In this document: piece by piece, positions 18,001-27,981 of the stretch
Position numbering within the stretch: position 1 is the first letter of the stretch
Layout: each line of letters opens with the position of its first letter
Source of the DNA: Nevskia soli
GTDB lineage: Bacteria; Acidobacteriota; Terriglobia; Bryobacterales; Bryobacteraceae
Assembly: GCF_903970205.1 (NCBI RefSeq)
Contig: NZ_CAJCHS010000065.1
Location: forward strand, 1 to 33,764
Direction of reading: 5' to 3'
DNA length: 33,764 bases
Program-made: the position numbers and the translations under genes
The notes under the pieces: model-generated
What the model was told of the DNA's origin: nothing
Database searches by the model: none
The model's input: the letters and a program-made list of their open reading frames with translations, nothing else

Positions 18001-21000
18001 CCGGTTCGGTCGGCGTGCTGCTCGCGCTGCAAGCGGCGACGGTGACCATGACGGCTTCGCCCAACCCGGATACCACCGGCGCCCCGGTGACATTGACGGC
18101 GACCGTTGTGCCGTCGATCGCGACCGGCACGGTGACCTTCTTCGACGGTTCCACCAATCTGGGTTCGGCGCCGATTAGCAGCGGCGTGGCGACACTCACC
18201 CCGGTGACGCTGGCAACCGGAAACCAGAACCTGACCGCCGACTATAGCGGCGACAGCACATTCGGCGCCAGCGTATCGCCGGTAGTTGTCGAAAGCGTCG
18301 GCCAGACGCCCACGACGACCACGCTTGCGGTCAGTCCCAACGCGGCGATTCTGGGTCAGCCCGTGACTCTGACCGCGACGGTAAGCGGCACAAATGTGAT
18401 CGGATTCGTGACGTTCTATAACGGAGCTGCCGTGCTTGGTCAGTCGACCGTTGCGAGTGGAGTAGCCACGCTCACCACGACGCTGCTCCCGGCGGGAATT
18501 CTTCCCCTGACCGCGCGCTTCGATGGCGACGGCCTCCTGGCATCGAGCTTGTCCGCGCCAATGCCGGTCACGATTACCCCGAACATAGGCTTTTCGCTCA
18601 CCGCTCCCACGGTGGTTCCCGCCGGCACGAATCCCATATGGCTCGTCGTATCCGATTTCAACGGCGACGGGAAGTTGGATATCGCGTCCCTCAGCGCGGG
18701 GGGAGTTACGATCCTCACCGGGAACGGCAACGGAACCTTTACGACCGGCGCCACCACGGCGGCCGGAAACACGCCTTCGCAGATGGTTGCCGCTGACTTC
18801 AACGGCGACGGGAAGATGGACGTGGCCGTCACCGATTATCAAACCGGCGCCGTCAGCGTTCTACTCAACAACGGCGCGGGCGGTTTCAATCCGGCGGTTC
18901 AATATACGGTCGGGCCCACCCCCGGCGCGCTAACCGCGGGCGATTTCAATAACGACGGGATTGTCGACCTGGCCGTCACGGCTTCGGGCAACTTGTACGT
19001 TCTTCTCGGTAACGGCGACGGCACGTTCGGGGCTGCTACCGCAACCGTGGTCGGCGGCCTGGACATCGGCGTTGCCGCGGGCGACTTCAACGGCGACGGA
19101 AATACGGATTTAGCGGTGCTCGACGGCTCCGGTAATCAGGTCTGGATTTTGCTGGGCAACGGCGCCGGCGGATTTACGCTGAATAGCAGCTTTGCCGTGG
19201 GGACCAATCCATCCGTGCTCGCGGTCGGCGATCTCAATCGCGACGGAAAGCTGGATATCGCGGTCTCGAACGGCGGCAGCCCGAACGTTTCCGTGCTGCT
19301 TGGCAACGGCAACGGAACCTTCCAGCCGCAAACGCAATTCGCCACCGGATCTAACAATGCGGGTCTCGCGATCGGAGACCTGAACGGTGACGGCATTCCC
19401 GATCTTGCGGTAAGCACGGCGACGGGCGCGGTAGTCATTCTGATCGGTTCCGGCACGGGCTCTTTTGCAGCTCCAGCCGTGTTCCCCCTGGGCGGCGCGC
19501 TGGGTCAGTTGGGTCTCGGCAACTTCAACGGGGATGGAGCCGAGCAGGTCGCGGTAGCCAACTATTCCGGCAACGCCGTTGACGTCCTCTTGGACGGCCC
19601 GGCTACGCTTCAAATCGTCGGTGGCAATTCCCAGACCGCCACGGCCGGCGTAACGTTCGCCGCGCCGCTTCAAGTCTCCGCGCTGGGGTACGGTCAGCCC
19701 ACGCCCGGCGTTGCCGTAACCTTTGCTGCGCCGACAACCGGCGCATCCGGAGTCTTCGGCAGCAGCGGTTCTTCGGGTATCTTCGCCACCGGCTCGAACG
19801 GCGTCGTAACCACGCCCTCGTTTACAGCCAACAGCATCGCCGGAAGCTATACGGTCACGGCGAGCGTCGGCACATCGGTGGTCGATTTCACTTTGACCAA
19901 CGGAGCCGCGACCTGCACCTTCACGGTGACCCCGGCGTCTGGAGTGACGCCGGTTGGTTTTGTATCGACAGGTGGAACGGCCGTCATCAACGTCGTCGCC
20001 AGCGCGCCCACCTGCGCGTGGAGCGCAACCTCCGAAGCCAGCTGGATCACGCTCTCCTCGAGTGGAGGAACCGGAAACGGCTCGGTCACCGTAAGCGCCG
20101 GCGCGAATAACACCGGCGCCGATCTTACCAGCGCCGTCCTGATCGCGGGTCAAAGTATCCCCGTAGTCGAGGACATCACGGCGACTCAAGTCTTTGCCGA
20201 CGTCCCCCCGGGCTCGTTCGGCTTCGACGCCATCAATCTGTTCTATGACGACGGCGTCACTTCCGGATGCGCGGCCAGCCCGCTCATCTACTGCCCCAAC
20301 GATTCGGTCACCCGCGCGGAGATGGCGATCTTTATCGTCAGATCCGTGTTTAAGGGCAATTCGTTCATTCCCCCGCCCACGCAGATCTTCTCGGATGTGC
20401 CACCCGGCTCGTTCGGCTACGCCGAGATTCAGGAAATGTCGGCGCTCGGTTTGACCGCCGGCTGCGGTGCCGGCATCTTCTGCCCCGATGAATACGTCAC
20501 CCGCGAGCAGATGGCCGTATTCATCACGCTGATGCGCTACGGTCCGGTGTTCGATTATCAGGCCTCGCCCGCGATATTCCAGGACGTGCCGCCTACCTAT
20601 CAGGGGTATGCGGAAATCCAGCGGCTGGCGCAGGACGGAATCACGACCGGCTGCTCGGCTACGGAATTCTGCCCGACCGCCGACGTCACCAGGGCCCAAA
20701 TGGCCATCTTCCTGGTGCGCGGAGCCTTTAATCAACTCACGCTGCCGGGCCTTCCGTACATCAGCACGATCTCGCCGTCTTCATTCGTTGCCGGCGCTCA
20801 AGCTGTCACGGTGACGGTGACGGGAGTCAACACCAGCTTCGTGCAAGGCAGCACCGCGCTCGGTCCGGTGACGGGAGTCACGTTCTCCAATGTCACCGTG
20901 ACCAGCCCGACTACGCTAACCGTTGATGTGGCGGTATCGAGCACGATCGTCGTTCAGCCCTATCCGTTCCTGGTCATTACAGGGACGCAGGAGGCGCTAT

Positions 21001-21038
21001 TGCCCGACGGCCTGGTCGTGACTCCGCCTGCGCCTTAG
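15054..21038 (+). CDS. giant secreted FG-GAP/SLH surface protein, three propellers
   Basis: This protein of about 1994 aa starts at ATG 15054, with a signal peptide ending near L-R-L-D-A. The order is: Ig domain, seven FG-GAP repeats, two Big_3_5 Ig domains, seven repeats, two Big_3_5 Ig domains, seven repeats. An invasin/Big_1-like Ig domain (about 1515-1615), a BACON-like domain (about 1620-1705), three SLH modules (near 1713, 1778 and 1842) and the C-terminal Ig/IPT-like domain complete it. The 21 repeats therefore form three complete propellers. Most carry a calcium loop of the form D-F-N-G-D-G-x-x-D. Each SLH has a Cys pair. The modular build suggests a long extracellular stalk with several binding heads anchored by SLH. 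A hairpin follows the stop codon. Confidence 0.87.
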   Translation: MTRITTAAVVTLFSLAALRLDAARIQTETFLSPSSTNPAFGSALLLSATVVDTQGDAVISTGGVTFYDGVNILGSIAVDRGEADLVVRNLPPGVRVLSARYTGTSTYAPSVSHAQDITVAAGVGGAFVNSSNPATGTTPQSIAYGDFNRDGITDLVTANAGSNNVSVFIGVGDGTFAAAVNYPAGSGASSVVAVDFNLDGLLDLVVTDQSAGTLSVLTGNADGTFNTAYTVTTVNNPNSIVVADFNGDGLPDVVVGSATSDEIAVQLNTGAPGLFGTPVTTAIGGLPVALTVADFNGDGLADVAVVDVVGGTNYFVSVLLGTGTGTFGTPATYALPAGADAVASGDFNKDGAADLAVANGSSNSVSILLNTGSGTFGAAVNYPAGTGPSALVVSDFNGDGNLDLAVTDSGGTNISILTGAGNGTFGAPTSVAVGTGPSSMVALNLNGDDLVDLAVANAGSNTVSVLLGSTPTTTTLTASPNPGAVGASVTLTATVTPSTATGTVTFSYNGGSLGSSPVTAGVATLNVTTLPAGSDSITATYTGDDGTSTSAPYVEVIGAGSSLVVNAAPSPATYGSAVTLTGVVANGGTGTVTFYNGTMVIGSATVVSGTAALTTTQLPAGTLAISGHYSGDVNHTPATSAVISLAVNAAVGGGFPATPPTAAVGQSPDAVVTTDFNNDGLTDLAVANFGGNSVSILPGTGNGTFGAASTVAVGTQPVALAYADFNLDGNQDLVAVNYGSNNVTILLGNGNGTFQPGITIATGSGPSGVVTGDFNGDGIPDFAVALNNAGQIEIFLGVGNGTFQVPTLIPAGDGLRGIVTGDFNGDGRSDLAVTNGSGVYVLLGNGNGTFGAAVNFPTGAGADALAAADLNGDGKTDLIVVNENVNTMTVLLSIGSGQFAPPVSYATGVFPQGVVVSDFNGDGKLDAATINSTSSTVSLFYGNGDGTFQPAVSYSAGTDPYAIAAGSFTTLGRVDLVVTQYQAGSVGVLLALQAATVTMTASPNPDTTGAPVTLTATVVPSIATGTVTFFDGSTNLGSAPISSGVATLTPVTLATGNQNLTADYSGDSTFGASVSPVVVESVGQTPTTTTLAVSPNAAILGQPVTLTATVSGTNVIGFVTFYNGAAVLGQSTVASGVATLTTTLLPAGILPLTARFDGDGLLASSLSAPMPVTITPNIGFSLTAPTVVPAGTNPIWLVVSDFNGDGKLDIASLSAGGVTILTGNGNGTFTTGATTAAGNTPSQMVAADFNGDGKMDVAVTDYQTGAVSVLLNNGAGGFNPAVQYTVGPTPGALTAGDFNNDGIVDLAVTASGNLYVLLGNGDGTFGAATATVVGGLDIGVAAGDFNGDGNTDLAVLDGSGNQVWILLGNGAGGFTLNSSFAVGTNPSVLAVGDLNRDGKLDIAVSNGGSPNVSVLLGNGNGTFQPQTQFATGSNNAGLAIGDLNGDGIPDLAVSTATGAVVILIGSGTGSFAAPAVFPLGGALGQLGLGNFNGDGAEQVAVANYSGNAVDVLLDGPATLQIVGGNSQTATAGVTFAAPLQVSALGYGQPTPGVAVTFAAPTTGASGVFGSSGSSGIFATGSNGVVTTPSFTANSIAGSYTVTASVGTSVVDFTLTNGAATCTFTVTPASGVTPVGFVSTGGTAVINVVASAPTCAWSATSEASWITLSSSGGTGNGSVTVSAGANNTGADLTSAVLIAGQSIPVVEDITATQVFADVPPGSFGFDAINLFYDDGVTSGCAASPLIYCPNDSVTRAEMAIFIVRSVFKGNSFIPPPTQIFSDVPPGSFGYAEIQEMSALGLTAGCGAGIFCPDEYVTREQMAVFITLMRYGPVFDYQASPAIFQDVPPTYQGYAEIQRLAQDGITTGCSATEFCPTADVTRAQMAIFLVRGAFNQLTLPGLPYISTISPSSFVAGAQAVTVTVTGVNTSFVQGSTALGPVTGVTFSNVTVTSPTTLTVDVAVSSTIVVQPYPFLVITGTQEALLPDGLVVTPPAP

Positions 21039-21044
21039 GAAAAA

Positions 21045-21074
21045 CGGTGGGAACTCCGCTAAGAGTTCCCACCG
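21045..21074. terminator. strong hairpin after the giant SLH gene
   Basis: CGGTGGGAACTC (21045-21056) and GAGTTCCCACCG (21063-21074) form a perfect 12-bp stem with a 6-nt loop, starting 6 bp after the stop codon. On the plus strand no T-run follows; on the minus strand five Ts follow. It may stop or trim the upstream message, or insulate the next gene, which starts 43 bp later. Confidence 0.6.
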
Positions 21075-21117
21075 CAGACCCGAGTCGGCGCGGTTTTTCG
21101 CTAAACGGATCGTCAGC

Positions 21118-21525
21118 TTGGACCCGTTTGAATTCTTCGTTGAAGGTCCGCCTCTTTCGCAGCAAACCAGATATCCCGCGCGGTTGCGAAATTGGAAAGC
21201 GAATGTCAGGATTGAAGCCGCGAGGCTTTGGAGCGTCCGCACTCCGTACGAAGGCCCTCTGAAGCTGACATTGGTCGATTATCGTGAAAGGGAATCTGTG
21301 CTGATTGATCACGACAATATGATCAAGCCCATCCAGGACGCGCTTTCTGGACTTGTGTATCGGAACGACCGCCAGATCACCGATGCTCAGACACGCAAGA
21401 CCAATATTGACGGCCGGTTTCGCGTCCGCCATCTTTCACCCGCATACGCTCGGGCGTTTGCTGCAGGGAAACAGTTTGTCTATATCAGAATAGAAGAAGC
21501 CCCAAGTCACGACGAGCTGCTATGA
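21118..21525 (+). CDS. RusA-family nuclease-like protein
   Basis: This 135-aa protein fits the RusA Holliday-junction resolvase family in length (E. coli RusA is about 120 aa) and motif. D64-H-D66-N-M-I-K70 is followed by Q-D-A-L-S-G and R-N-D84-R-Q-I, which correspond to the family's catalytic Asp, Asp, Lys and Asp residues. RusA proteins are Mg-dependent dimers that cut four-way junctions and are mostly found in phages. Here no phage gene is nearby. The start is TTG at 21118; no in-frame ATG lies upstream and the Shine-Dalgarno is weak. The stop overlaps the next start by 4 bp (ATGA at 21522-21525), so the two proteins are probably made together and may work together. Confidence 0.8.
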   Translation: MDPFEFFVEGPPLSQQTRYPARLRNWKANVRIEAARLWSVRTPYEGPLKLTLVDYRERESVLIDHDNMIKPIQDALSGLVYRNDRQITDAQTRKTNIDGRFRVRHLSPAYARAFAAGKQFVYIRIEEAPSHDELL

Positions 21526-22175
21526 GACCCGCGACCGTTACTCCCTCTGAACAAGACAGGTTAAAGCGGATCGCCGCGGATTATCAGACTGCCGGTTACG
21601 AGGTGACGGTGCAGCCTCGCCCGGAAGATCTGCCTGATTTTTTGTCGCGTTTTCAACCAGACCTGGTTGCTCGTGGCAAGGGAGAGACGATCGTCGTAGA
21701 GGTAAAGAGCAGACGCGACCTCAGCCTTCCCTTAGACGACGCGCTGGAAGCTGCGCTTCGAAACCGGCCCGGCTGGCGGTTCGAGCTTGTAATTGAAGCG
21801 GCACAACGCGAACTTGGACAAACACTCACTGCGGCTCAAATCCGTAACTCGCTGCAAGAGGCAGCGGAGCTTCAGCAGGATGAGCATCTGATTGCCGCGT
21901 TGCTATTGTTGTGGTCCGCCGCTGAAGGCGCCTTGCGATTGTTGGCGAGTAACGAAAGCGTCGAACTGGAGTCGCTCTCACCGGGATACCTGCTGACGCG
22001 CCTTTATACGCTCGGATTGCTGAGCCGGGATCAATACCGGACATTGGACGACACGATGCGACTGCGAAACCAGGCGGCCCACGGATACCACGTCACGTTG
22101 ACACACGAGATTCTCATCGGGATTGCGGCCGTGGTAAGCGAACTTCTCGCTGAAGTCGAAGCCGTCGCGGCCTGA
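21522..22175 (+). CDS. PD-(D/E)XK nuclease-like domain fused to HEPN-like domain
   Basis: This 217-aa protein has two parts. Residues about 10-92 look like a restriction-endonuclease fold: a helix, then Q-P-D47-L-V-A, then I-V-V-E60-V-K62-S-R, giving the D...E-x-K catalytic triad. Residues about 105-217 are all helical and end with M-R-L-R182-N-Q-A-A-H187-G, the R-x4-H motif of HEPN domains, many of which are RNases or toxins. The gene overlaps the RusA-like gene by 4 bp. This suggests a two-protein unit acting on DNA and perhaps RNA, for example in defence or repair, but neither role is shown. It could also be a family known only as a hypothetical protein. It converges on clpB. Confidence 0.7.
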   Translation: MRPATVTPSEQDRLKRIAADYQTAGYEVTVQPRPEDLPDFLSRFQPDLVARGKGETIVVEVKSRRDLSLPLDDALEAALRNRPGWRFELVIEAAQRELGQTLTAAQIRNSLQEAAELQQDEHLIAALLLLWSAAEGALRLLASNESVELESLSPGYLLTRLYTLGLLSRDQYRTLDDTMRLRNQAAHGYHVTLTHEILIGIAAVVSELLAEVEAVAA

Positions 22176-22178
22176 AGC

Positions 22179-22213
22179 AAAAAGGGCGGGAGCCCGTCAA
22201 GGGGATCCCGCCC
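22179..22213 (-). terminator. intrinsic terminator of clpB
   Basis: On the minus strand a 12-13-bp stem (22213-22201 with 22195-22184, one mismatch, short loop) is followed by five Ts (22183-22179). It lies 24 bp past the clpB stop and also just past the convergent nuclease/HEPN gene, so it may serve both. Confidence 0.8.
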
Positions 22214-22236
22214 GATAGACCTTACGATCCTGCTGC

Positions 22237-24888
<2,652 letters not shown>

Positions 24889-24935
24889 AGATGATTCCTG
24901 GGTCTCCCTGTTTCTTTGATGCTTCCAAATAGCAA

Positions 24936-24960
24936 ACGGGGGCAGACTGGCTGCCCCCGT
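24936..24960 (-). terminator. hairpin between hsp20 and clpB
   Basis: ACGGGGGCAG and CTGCCCCCGT form a perfect 10-bp stem with a 5-nt loop. On the minus strand the bases after it are T-rich but broken (TTGCTATTTGG), so termination after hsp20 may be only partial, letting some transcripts continue into clpB. Confidence 0.6.
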
Positions 24961-24986
24961 CTATACGCGACCTATGGGTCGCGGTC

Positions 24987-25475
24987 TTACGCCTGCGCGT
25001 TCTGCCCGCCATTCACCTGAGCTGAAGGGCTTTGGCCAACGTTGATGGCTTTCTCGCCGGCGTTCACGCCCACTTTCACCTGACGAGGCTTCGCGGCTTC
25101 CTTCTTGGGCAGCCGGACCGTGAGAACGCCCTGATTGTAGTCGGCGCTCACCCGCTCGGTGTCAACCGTCGTCGGTACCGTAAACGTCCGAACGAAGTTT
25201 CCGTAGCTGCGCTCAATCCGGTGATATCCACCCTTATCGGTCGTTTGCTCGAATCTTCGGTTCCCTTTCAGAGTCAGCGTCTGATTTTCTACCTGCACAT
25301 CGATGTCCTCGGGCCGAATCGCCGGGAGATCGGCCTTCAAAACAAGTTCATTCTCGTTTTCGAGAATGTCGACCGCCGGGGACCAGGGGCGCGAAGCGCG
25401 CGGTTCACTGACCAGGCGGGTCACTGCGTCTTCGAAGAGTCGAAGATGTTGAAACGGATCATGGGTAAGAGACAT
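24987..25475 (-). CDS. Hsp20/alpha-crystallin small heat-shock protein
   Basis: This 162-aa protein has the alpha-crystallin domain spanning about residues 30-130. W-S-P-A-V-D-I-L-E opens it, L-P-A-I-R-P-E-D-I-D-V matches the family core, and G-V-L-T-V-R-L-P-K-K closes it. Small heat-shock proteins hold unfolding proteins in a soluble state for refolding by DnaK and ClpB, and clpB is the next gene. The tail is Gln/Ala/Gly-rich and probably disordered. The ATG at 25475 is preceded by AAAGGA, but the 13-nt spacing is long. A strong promoter and a structured leader lie upstream. Confidence 0.95.
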   Translation of the reverse strand: MSLTHDPFQHLRLFEDAVTRLVSEPRASRPWSPAVDILENENELVLKADLPAIRPEDIDVQVENQTLTLKGNRRFEQTTDKGGYHRIERSYGNFVRTFTVPTTVDTERVSADYNQGVLTVRLPKKEAAKPRQVKVGVNAGEKAINVGQSPSAQVNGGQNAQA

Positions 25476-25500
25476 GTGGTTAATAGATTCCTTTCAGCTT

Positions 25501-25527
25501 CGATTGGATTCAATCGCCTCAAGCGAT
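25501..25527 (-). promoter_or_regulatory. mutually exclusive hairpins in the hsp20 leader
   Basis: Two stems share bases 25513-25516: CGATTG/CAATCG (25501-25516) and ATCGC/GCGAT (25513-25527). Only one can form at a time. They lie in the predicted leader of about 60 nt, just upstream of the Shine-Dalgarno sequence, so a temperature-sensitive switch is possible. I do not see direct pairing over the ribosome site. Confidence 0.3.
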
Positions 25528-25541
25528 CTCATCTGTTTCTT

Positions 25542-25570
25542 AGCATAAAATATGAGCAGAATCGTGTCAA
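25542..25570 (-). promoter_or_regulatory. sigma70-type promoter of hsp20
   Basis: On the minus strand TTGACA (25570-25565) and TATGCT (25547-25542) are separated by exactly 17 bp. This is near the housekeeping consensus and unlike a sigma32 -10 box. No CIRCE inverted repeat is visible around it. Confidence 0.75.
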
Positions 25571-25807
25571 GTAGAACTTCGGCTCGCAAGTTTTTTTGAC
25601 GGACCGCTCCGAGAATTTTGCGACAGCTTCTCCTGCCGCATTCGCTGCGCCTTTCAGCGGCCGTATTACGAACGTAACCACGTTGGTGGCTCGCTTCGTT
25701 GCGCGCCCACCATCCTCCGGCTCTAGCGCCGATCCGGATACCGGGCGCCGTCAGTTCCGATATAATCCTCCATCTACATCCATCCACTGAAACGGAGGGC
25801 ATCCGCG

Positions 25808-26794
25808 ATGTTCGGTTCCGCCATTCTCGATGTTGCGATCGGGATGATTTTTCTCTATCTGCTGCTAAGCCTGATCTGCTCGGCGGTCAACGAAATGATC
25901 GAGGCGTGGCTCAACAACCGCTCCAACGACCTGGAACACGGAGTCTTTCGCCTGCTGGCGGATTCGGATTCGCAACTCCCCACCTACTGGGGGAATTTGT
26001 GGAACCGACTTCGCGGCGCGCTGCACTTGCGCGAAAAGCCGGCCGAGGTGCATCAGCCGACGTCGGGACTCGCTTCCAGACTATACGGCCATGGCCTGGT
26101 GCGTTGCCTCTATCCCAATAGTCACAATCTTCCGGCCTATATCCCCGCAGGCACTTTTGCTCTCGCGTTGATGGACCTGCTCGCACCGGTGTATGGCGCA
26201 TCCGGCGCGACGAAGTCGAGCGGCGGCATGACTCCGAGCGCTGATGATTTCTATCGCGCCGTGCAAAACTCGGTCATGCCGGACGAAGTTCGCCAGGCCC
26301 TGCTCACCTTATGCCAGGCGGCGGGCAACGACGCGGTGCAAATCCGCCTGAACATCGAAAACTGGTATAACAGCGCGATGGAGCGCGTTTCAGGCTGGTA
26401 TAAACGGCGAACGCAAATCACGATCCTTGTCCTCGGACTGGTGGTTGCGGTTTTCGTCAACGCCGACACCCTCGCCATGGTTAAGTCTCCCTGGACGAAT
26501 TCTTCGTTGCGCACGGCGCTGGCGAACGCGGCCGCGGCGCCGGGAACTTCGGTTACTCCGAAGAGCACATTGGATACTCTCCAAACGCTGGGTCTTCCTA
26601 TTGGTTGGACTGCGGCGCCCGCGCCGCGAGATAGTCTCAGCCTGGTTCTGGCGCATGGTCTGGGCTGGCTGCTTACCGCCTTCGCCGTGTCCCTCGGCGC
26701 ACCGTTCTGGTTCGATCTGCTAAACAAGTTTGTGGTTGTCCGCTCCACCGTAAAACCGCAAGAGAAGAGCCCTATCGAAGCTTCGAAGGACTGA
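25808..26794 (+). CDS. conserved membrane protein of unknown function
   Basis: This 328-aa protein has an N-terminal membrane helix (about 5-25, L-D-V-A-I-G-M-I-F-L-Y), a cytoplasmic-looking helical stretch, a second helix near 200-220 (I-T-I-L-V-L-G-L-V-V-A-V-F) and a third near 280-304, followed by L-N-K-F-V-V-V-R-S-T-V-K-P. I do not recognise a named family. It has a good Shine-Dalgarno (GGAGGG, 8 nt before ATG), and a TATAAT box lies at 25761-25766 without a convincing -35 box. The permease gene follows after 17 bp on the same strand, so they are probably cotranscribed. Confidence 0.8.
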   Translation: MFGSAILDVAIGMIFLYLLLSLICSAVNEMIEAWLNNRSNDLEHGVFRLLADSDSQLPTYWGNLWNRLRGALHLREKPAEVHQPTSGLASRLYGHGLVRCLYPNSHNLPAYIPAGTFALALMDLLAPVYGASGATKSSGGMTPSADDFYRAVQNSVMPDEVRQALLTLCQAAGNDAVQIRLNIENWYNSAMERVSGWYKRRTQITILVLGLVVAVFVNADTLAMVKSPWTNSSLRTALANAAAAPGTSVTPKSTLDTLQTLGLPIGWTAAPAPRDSLSLVLAHGLGWLLTAFAVSLGAPFWFDLLNKFVVVRSTVKPQEKSPIEASKD

Positions 26795-26811
26795 ACGGAA
26801 CCTGATTCGAC

Positions 26812-27870
26812 ATGATATTGCCTTCCACTTACTTAGCCACGCTCTCGCTCATGATCCTCACCATGATCTGCTGGGGATCCTGGGCGAATACTCAGAAGCT
26901 CTCCGGTAAATGGCGCTTTGAGCTTTTCTACTTCGATTACTCCGCGGGCGTTCTTTTAGCCGCCGTGCTGATCGCATTCACCTTCGGAACTCTGGGCTTC
27001 GACGGCTTCGCAACCACGGACGACATCCTGAAAGCCGGCAAGCGGCAGGACTTATATTGCTTCGTCGGCGGCGTGGTCTTCAATCTGGCGAACATGCTCT
27101 TAGTGGCTGCGATCGCGCTGGCGGGAATGAGCGTCGCGTTCCCGATCGGCATCGGCCTGGCGTTATTGATTGGCGTCGGCCTAAACTTCCTGATCGAGCC
27201 CAGCGGCAATCCGATGTTCCTGTTCTTCGGCGCCGCCCTGGTCGCGGTGGCCATCGTATTCGACGCGTTGGCCTACCGCGCGTTCGCCGCCCAGAAGCTG
27301 GCGCAGGCTATCAAAGCCGGAGTAACCAGCAGCACGGCGATGAAGGTCAGCCTGAAAGGTGTGCTGATCAGCCTGGCCAGCGGTGTACTGATGGGTTCTT
27401 TCTTTCCTATTGTGCAGTTAGCCGCGTACCGCGAACCGGGCAACGAAGCCGGTCTGGGCCCGTATGCTCGCGGGCTGATCTTCGCGCTCGGAGTCTTCTC
27501 TTCGACCTTCGTCTTCAATCTCTTCTTCATGAACCTGCCGGTCGAAGGGAAACCTATATCGGGGTTTGATTACTTTAAGGGCACCATTCGCCAGCATCTG
27601 CTGGGGATCGGGGGAGGAATGATCTGGTGCATCGGAACCCTGGCGAGTTTCGTGGCGGCCAGCGCCGAAGGCGAGGCGCGCGTGGGCCCGGCGGTAAGTT
27701 ACGGCATCGGTCAGGGAGCCACCATGGTCGGCGTTCTTTGGGGATTGCTCTACTGGAAGGAATTCGCCGGAGCGGAAAAGGCGGTCCGGACGCGTTTGGT
27801 GATTATGTTCTCGGCGTTTCTGGTAGGGCTGGTTCTACTGTCGCTTGCGCCGATTTTTGTAAGTAAATAG
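26812..27870 (+). CDS. DMT-superfamily permease, GRP sugar/ureide type
   Basis: This 352-aa protein is highly hydrophobic with about ten membrane helices. The N-terminal part has I-C-W-G-S-W-A-N-T-Q-K-L and F-E-L-F-Y-F-D-Y, signatures I associate with the glucose/ribose-porter and ureide-permease-like branch of the drug/metabolite transporter superfamily. A long central linker (K-L-A-Q-A-I-K-A) separates two halves of five helices. Substrate cannot be inferred; a sugar or small nitrogen compound is likely from the family. It shares a probable operon with the preceding membrane protein and is followed by a palindromic element. Confidence 0.7.
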   Translation: MILPSTYLATLSLMILTMICWGSWANTQKLSGKWRFELFYFDYSAGVLLAAVLIAFTFGTLGFDGFATTDDILKAGKRQDLYCFVGGVVFNLANMLLVAAIALAGMSVAFPIGIGLALLIGVGLNFLIEPSGNPMFLFFGAALVAVAIVFDALAYRAFAAQKLAQAIKAGVTSSTAMKVSLKGVLISLASGVLMGSFFPIVQLAAYREPGNEAGLGPYARGLIFALGVFSSTFVFNLFFMNLPVEGKPISGFDYFKGTIRQHLLGIGGGMIWCIGTLASFVAASAEGEARVGPAVSYGIGQGATMVGVLWGLLYWKEFAGAEKAVRTRLVIMFSAFLVGLVLLSLAPIFVSK

Positions 27871-27888
27871 TTGAAGGTTCGGTTAGAA

Positions 27889-27981
27889 ACCGCTCCGTAA
27901 CCGTCGCGGCTCGGTAACGTACGACACTGCGTCGAGGAAGACGTACAGCTCCACTCCGAGCCCGACCGAAAGGGAGGGTCC
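27889..27981. repeat. palindromic intergenic element, copy 3
   Basis: The left arm (27889-27916) and right arm (about 27955-27981) are imperfect inverted copies. The left arm matches the element at 4988, and the right arm is identical over 31 bp to 532-562, so this copy links the other two. It lies in the 303-bp gap between convergent genes ending at 27870 and 28174. The rest of that gap holds only the terminator at 28117-28147. Confidence 0.75.

Noticed and set aside
17580-20735. Long minus-strand reading frames (about 420 and 541 codons) opposite the giant SLH gene
   Set aside because: They mirror the repeated D-F-N-G-D-G codons on the plus strand, are rich in Arg/Gly/Asp with no fold-like pattern, and lack ribosome sites. 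They are shadows of GC-rich coding sequence.
25582-25612. T-run and ACCGCTCCG upstream of the hsp20 promoter as a terminator or a fourth palindromic element
   Set aside because: The stem before the T-run is only about 4 bp, and only 9 bp match the repeat arm, too little to call.
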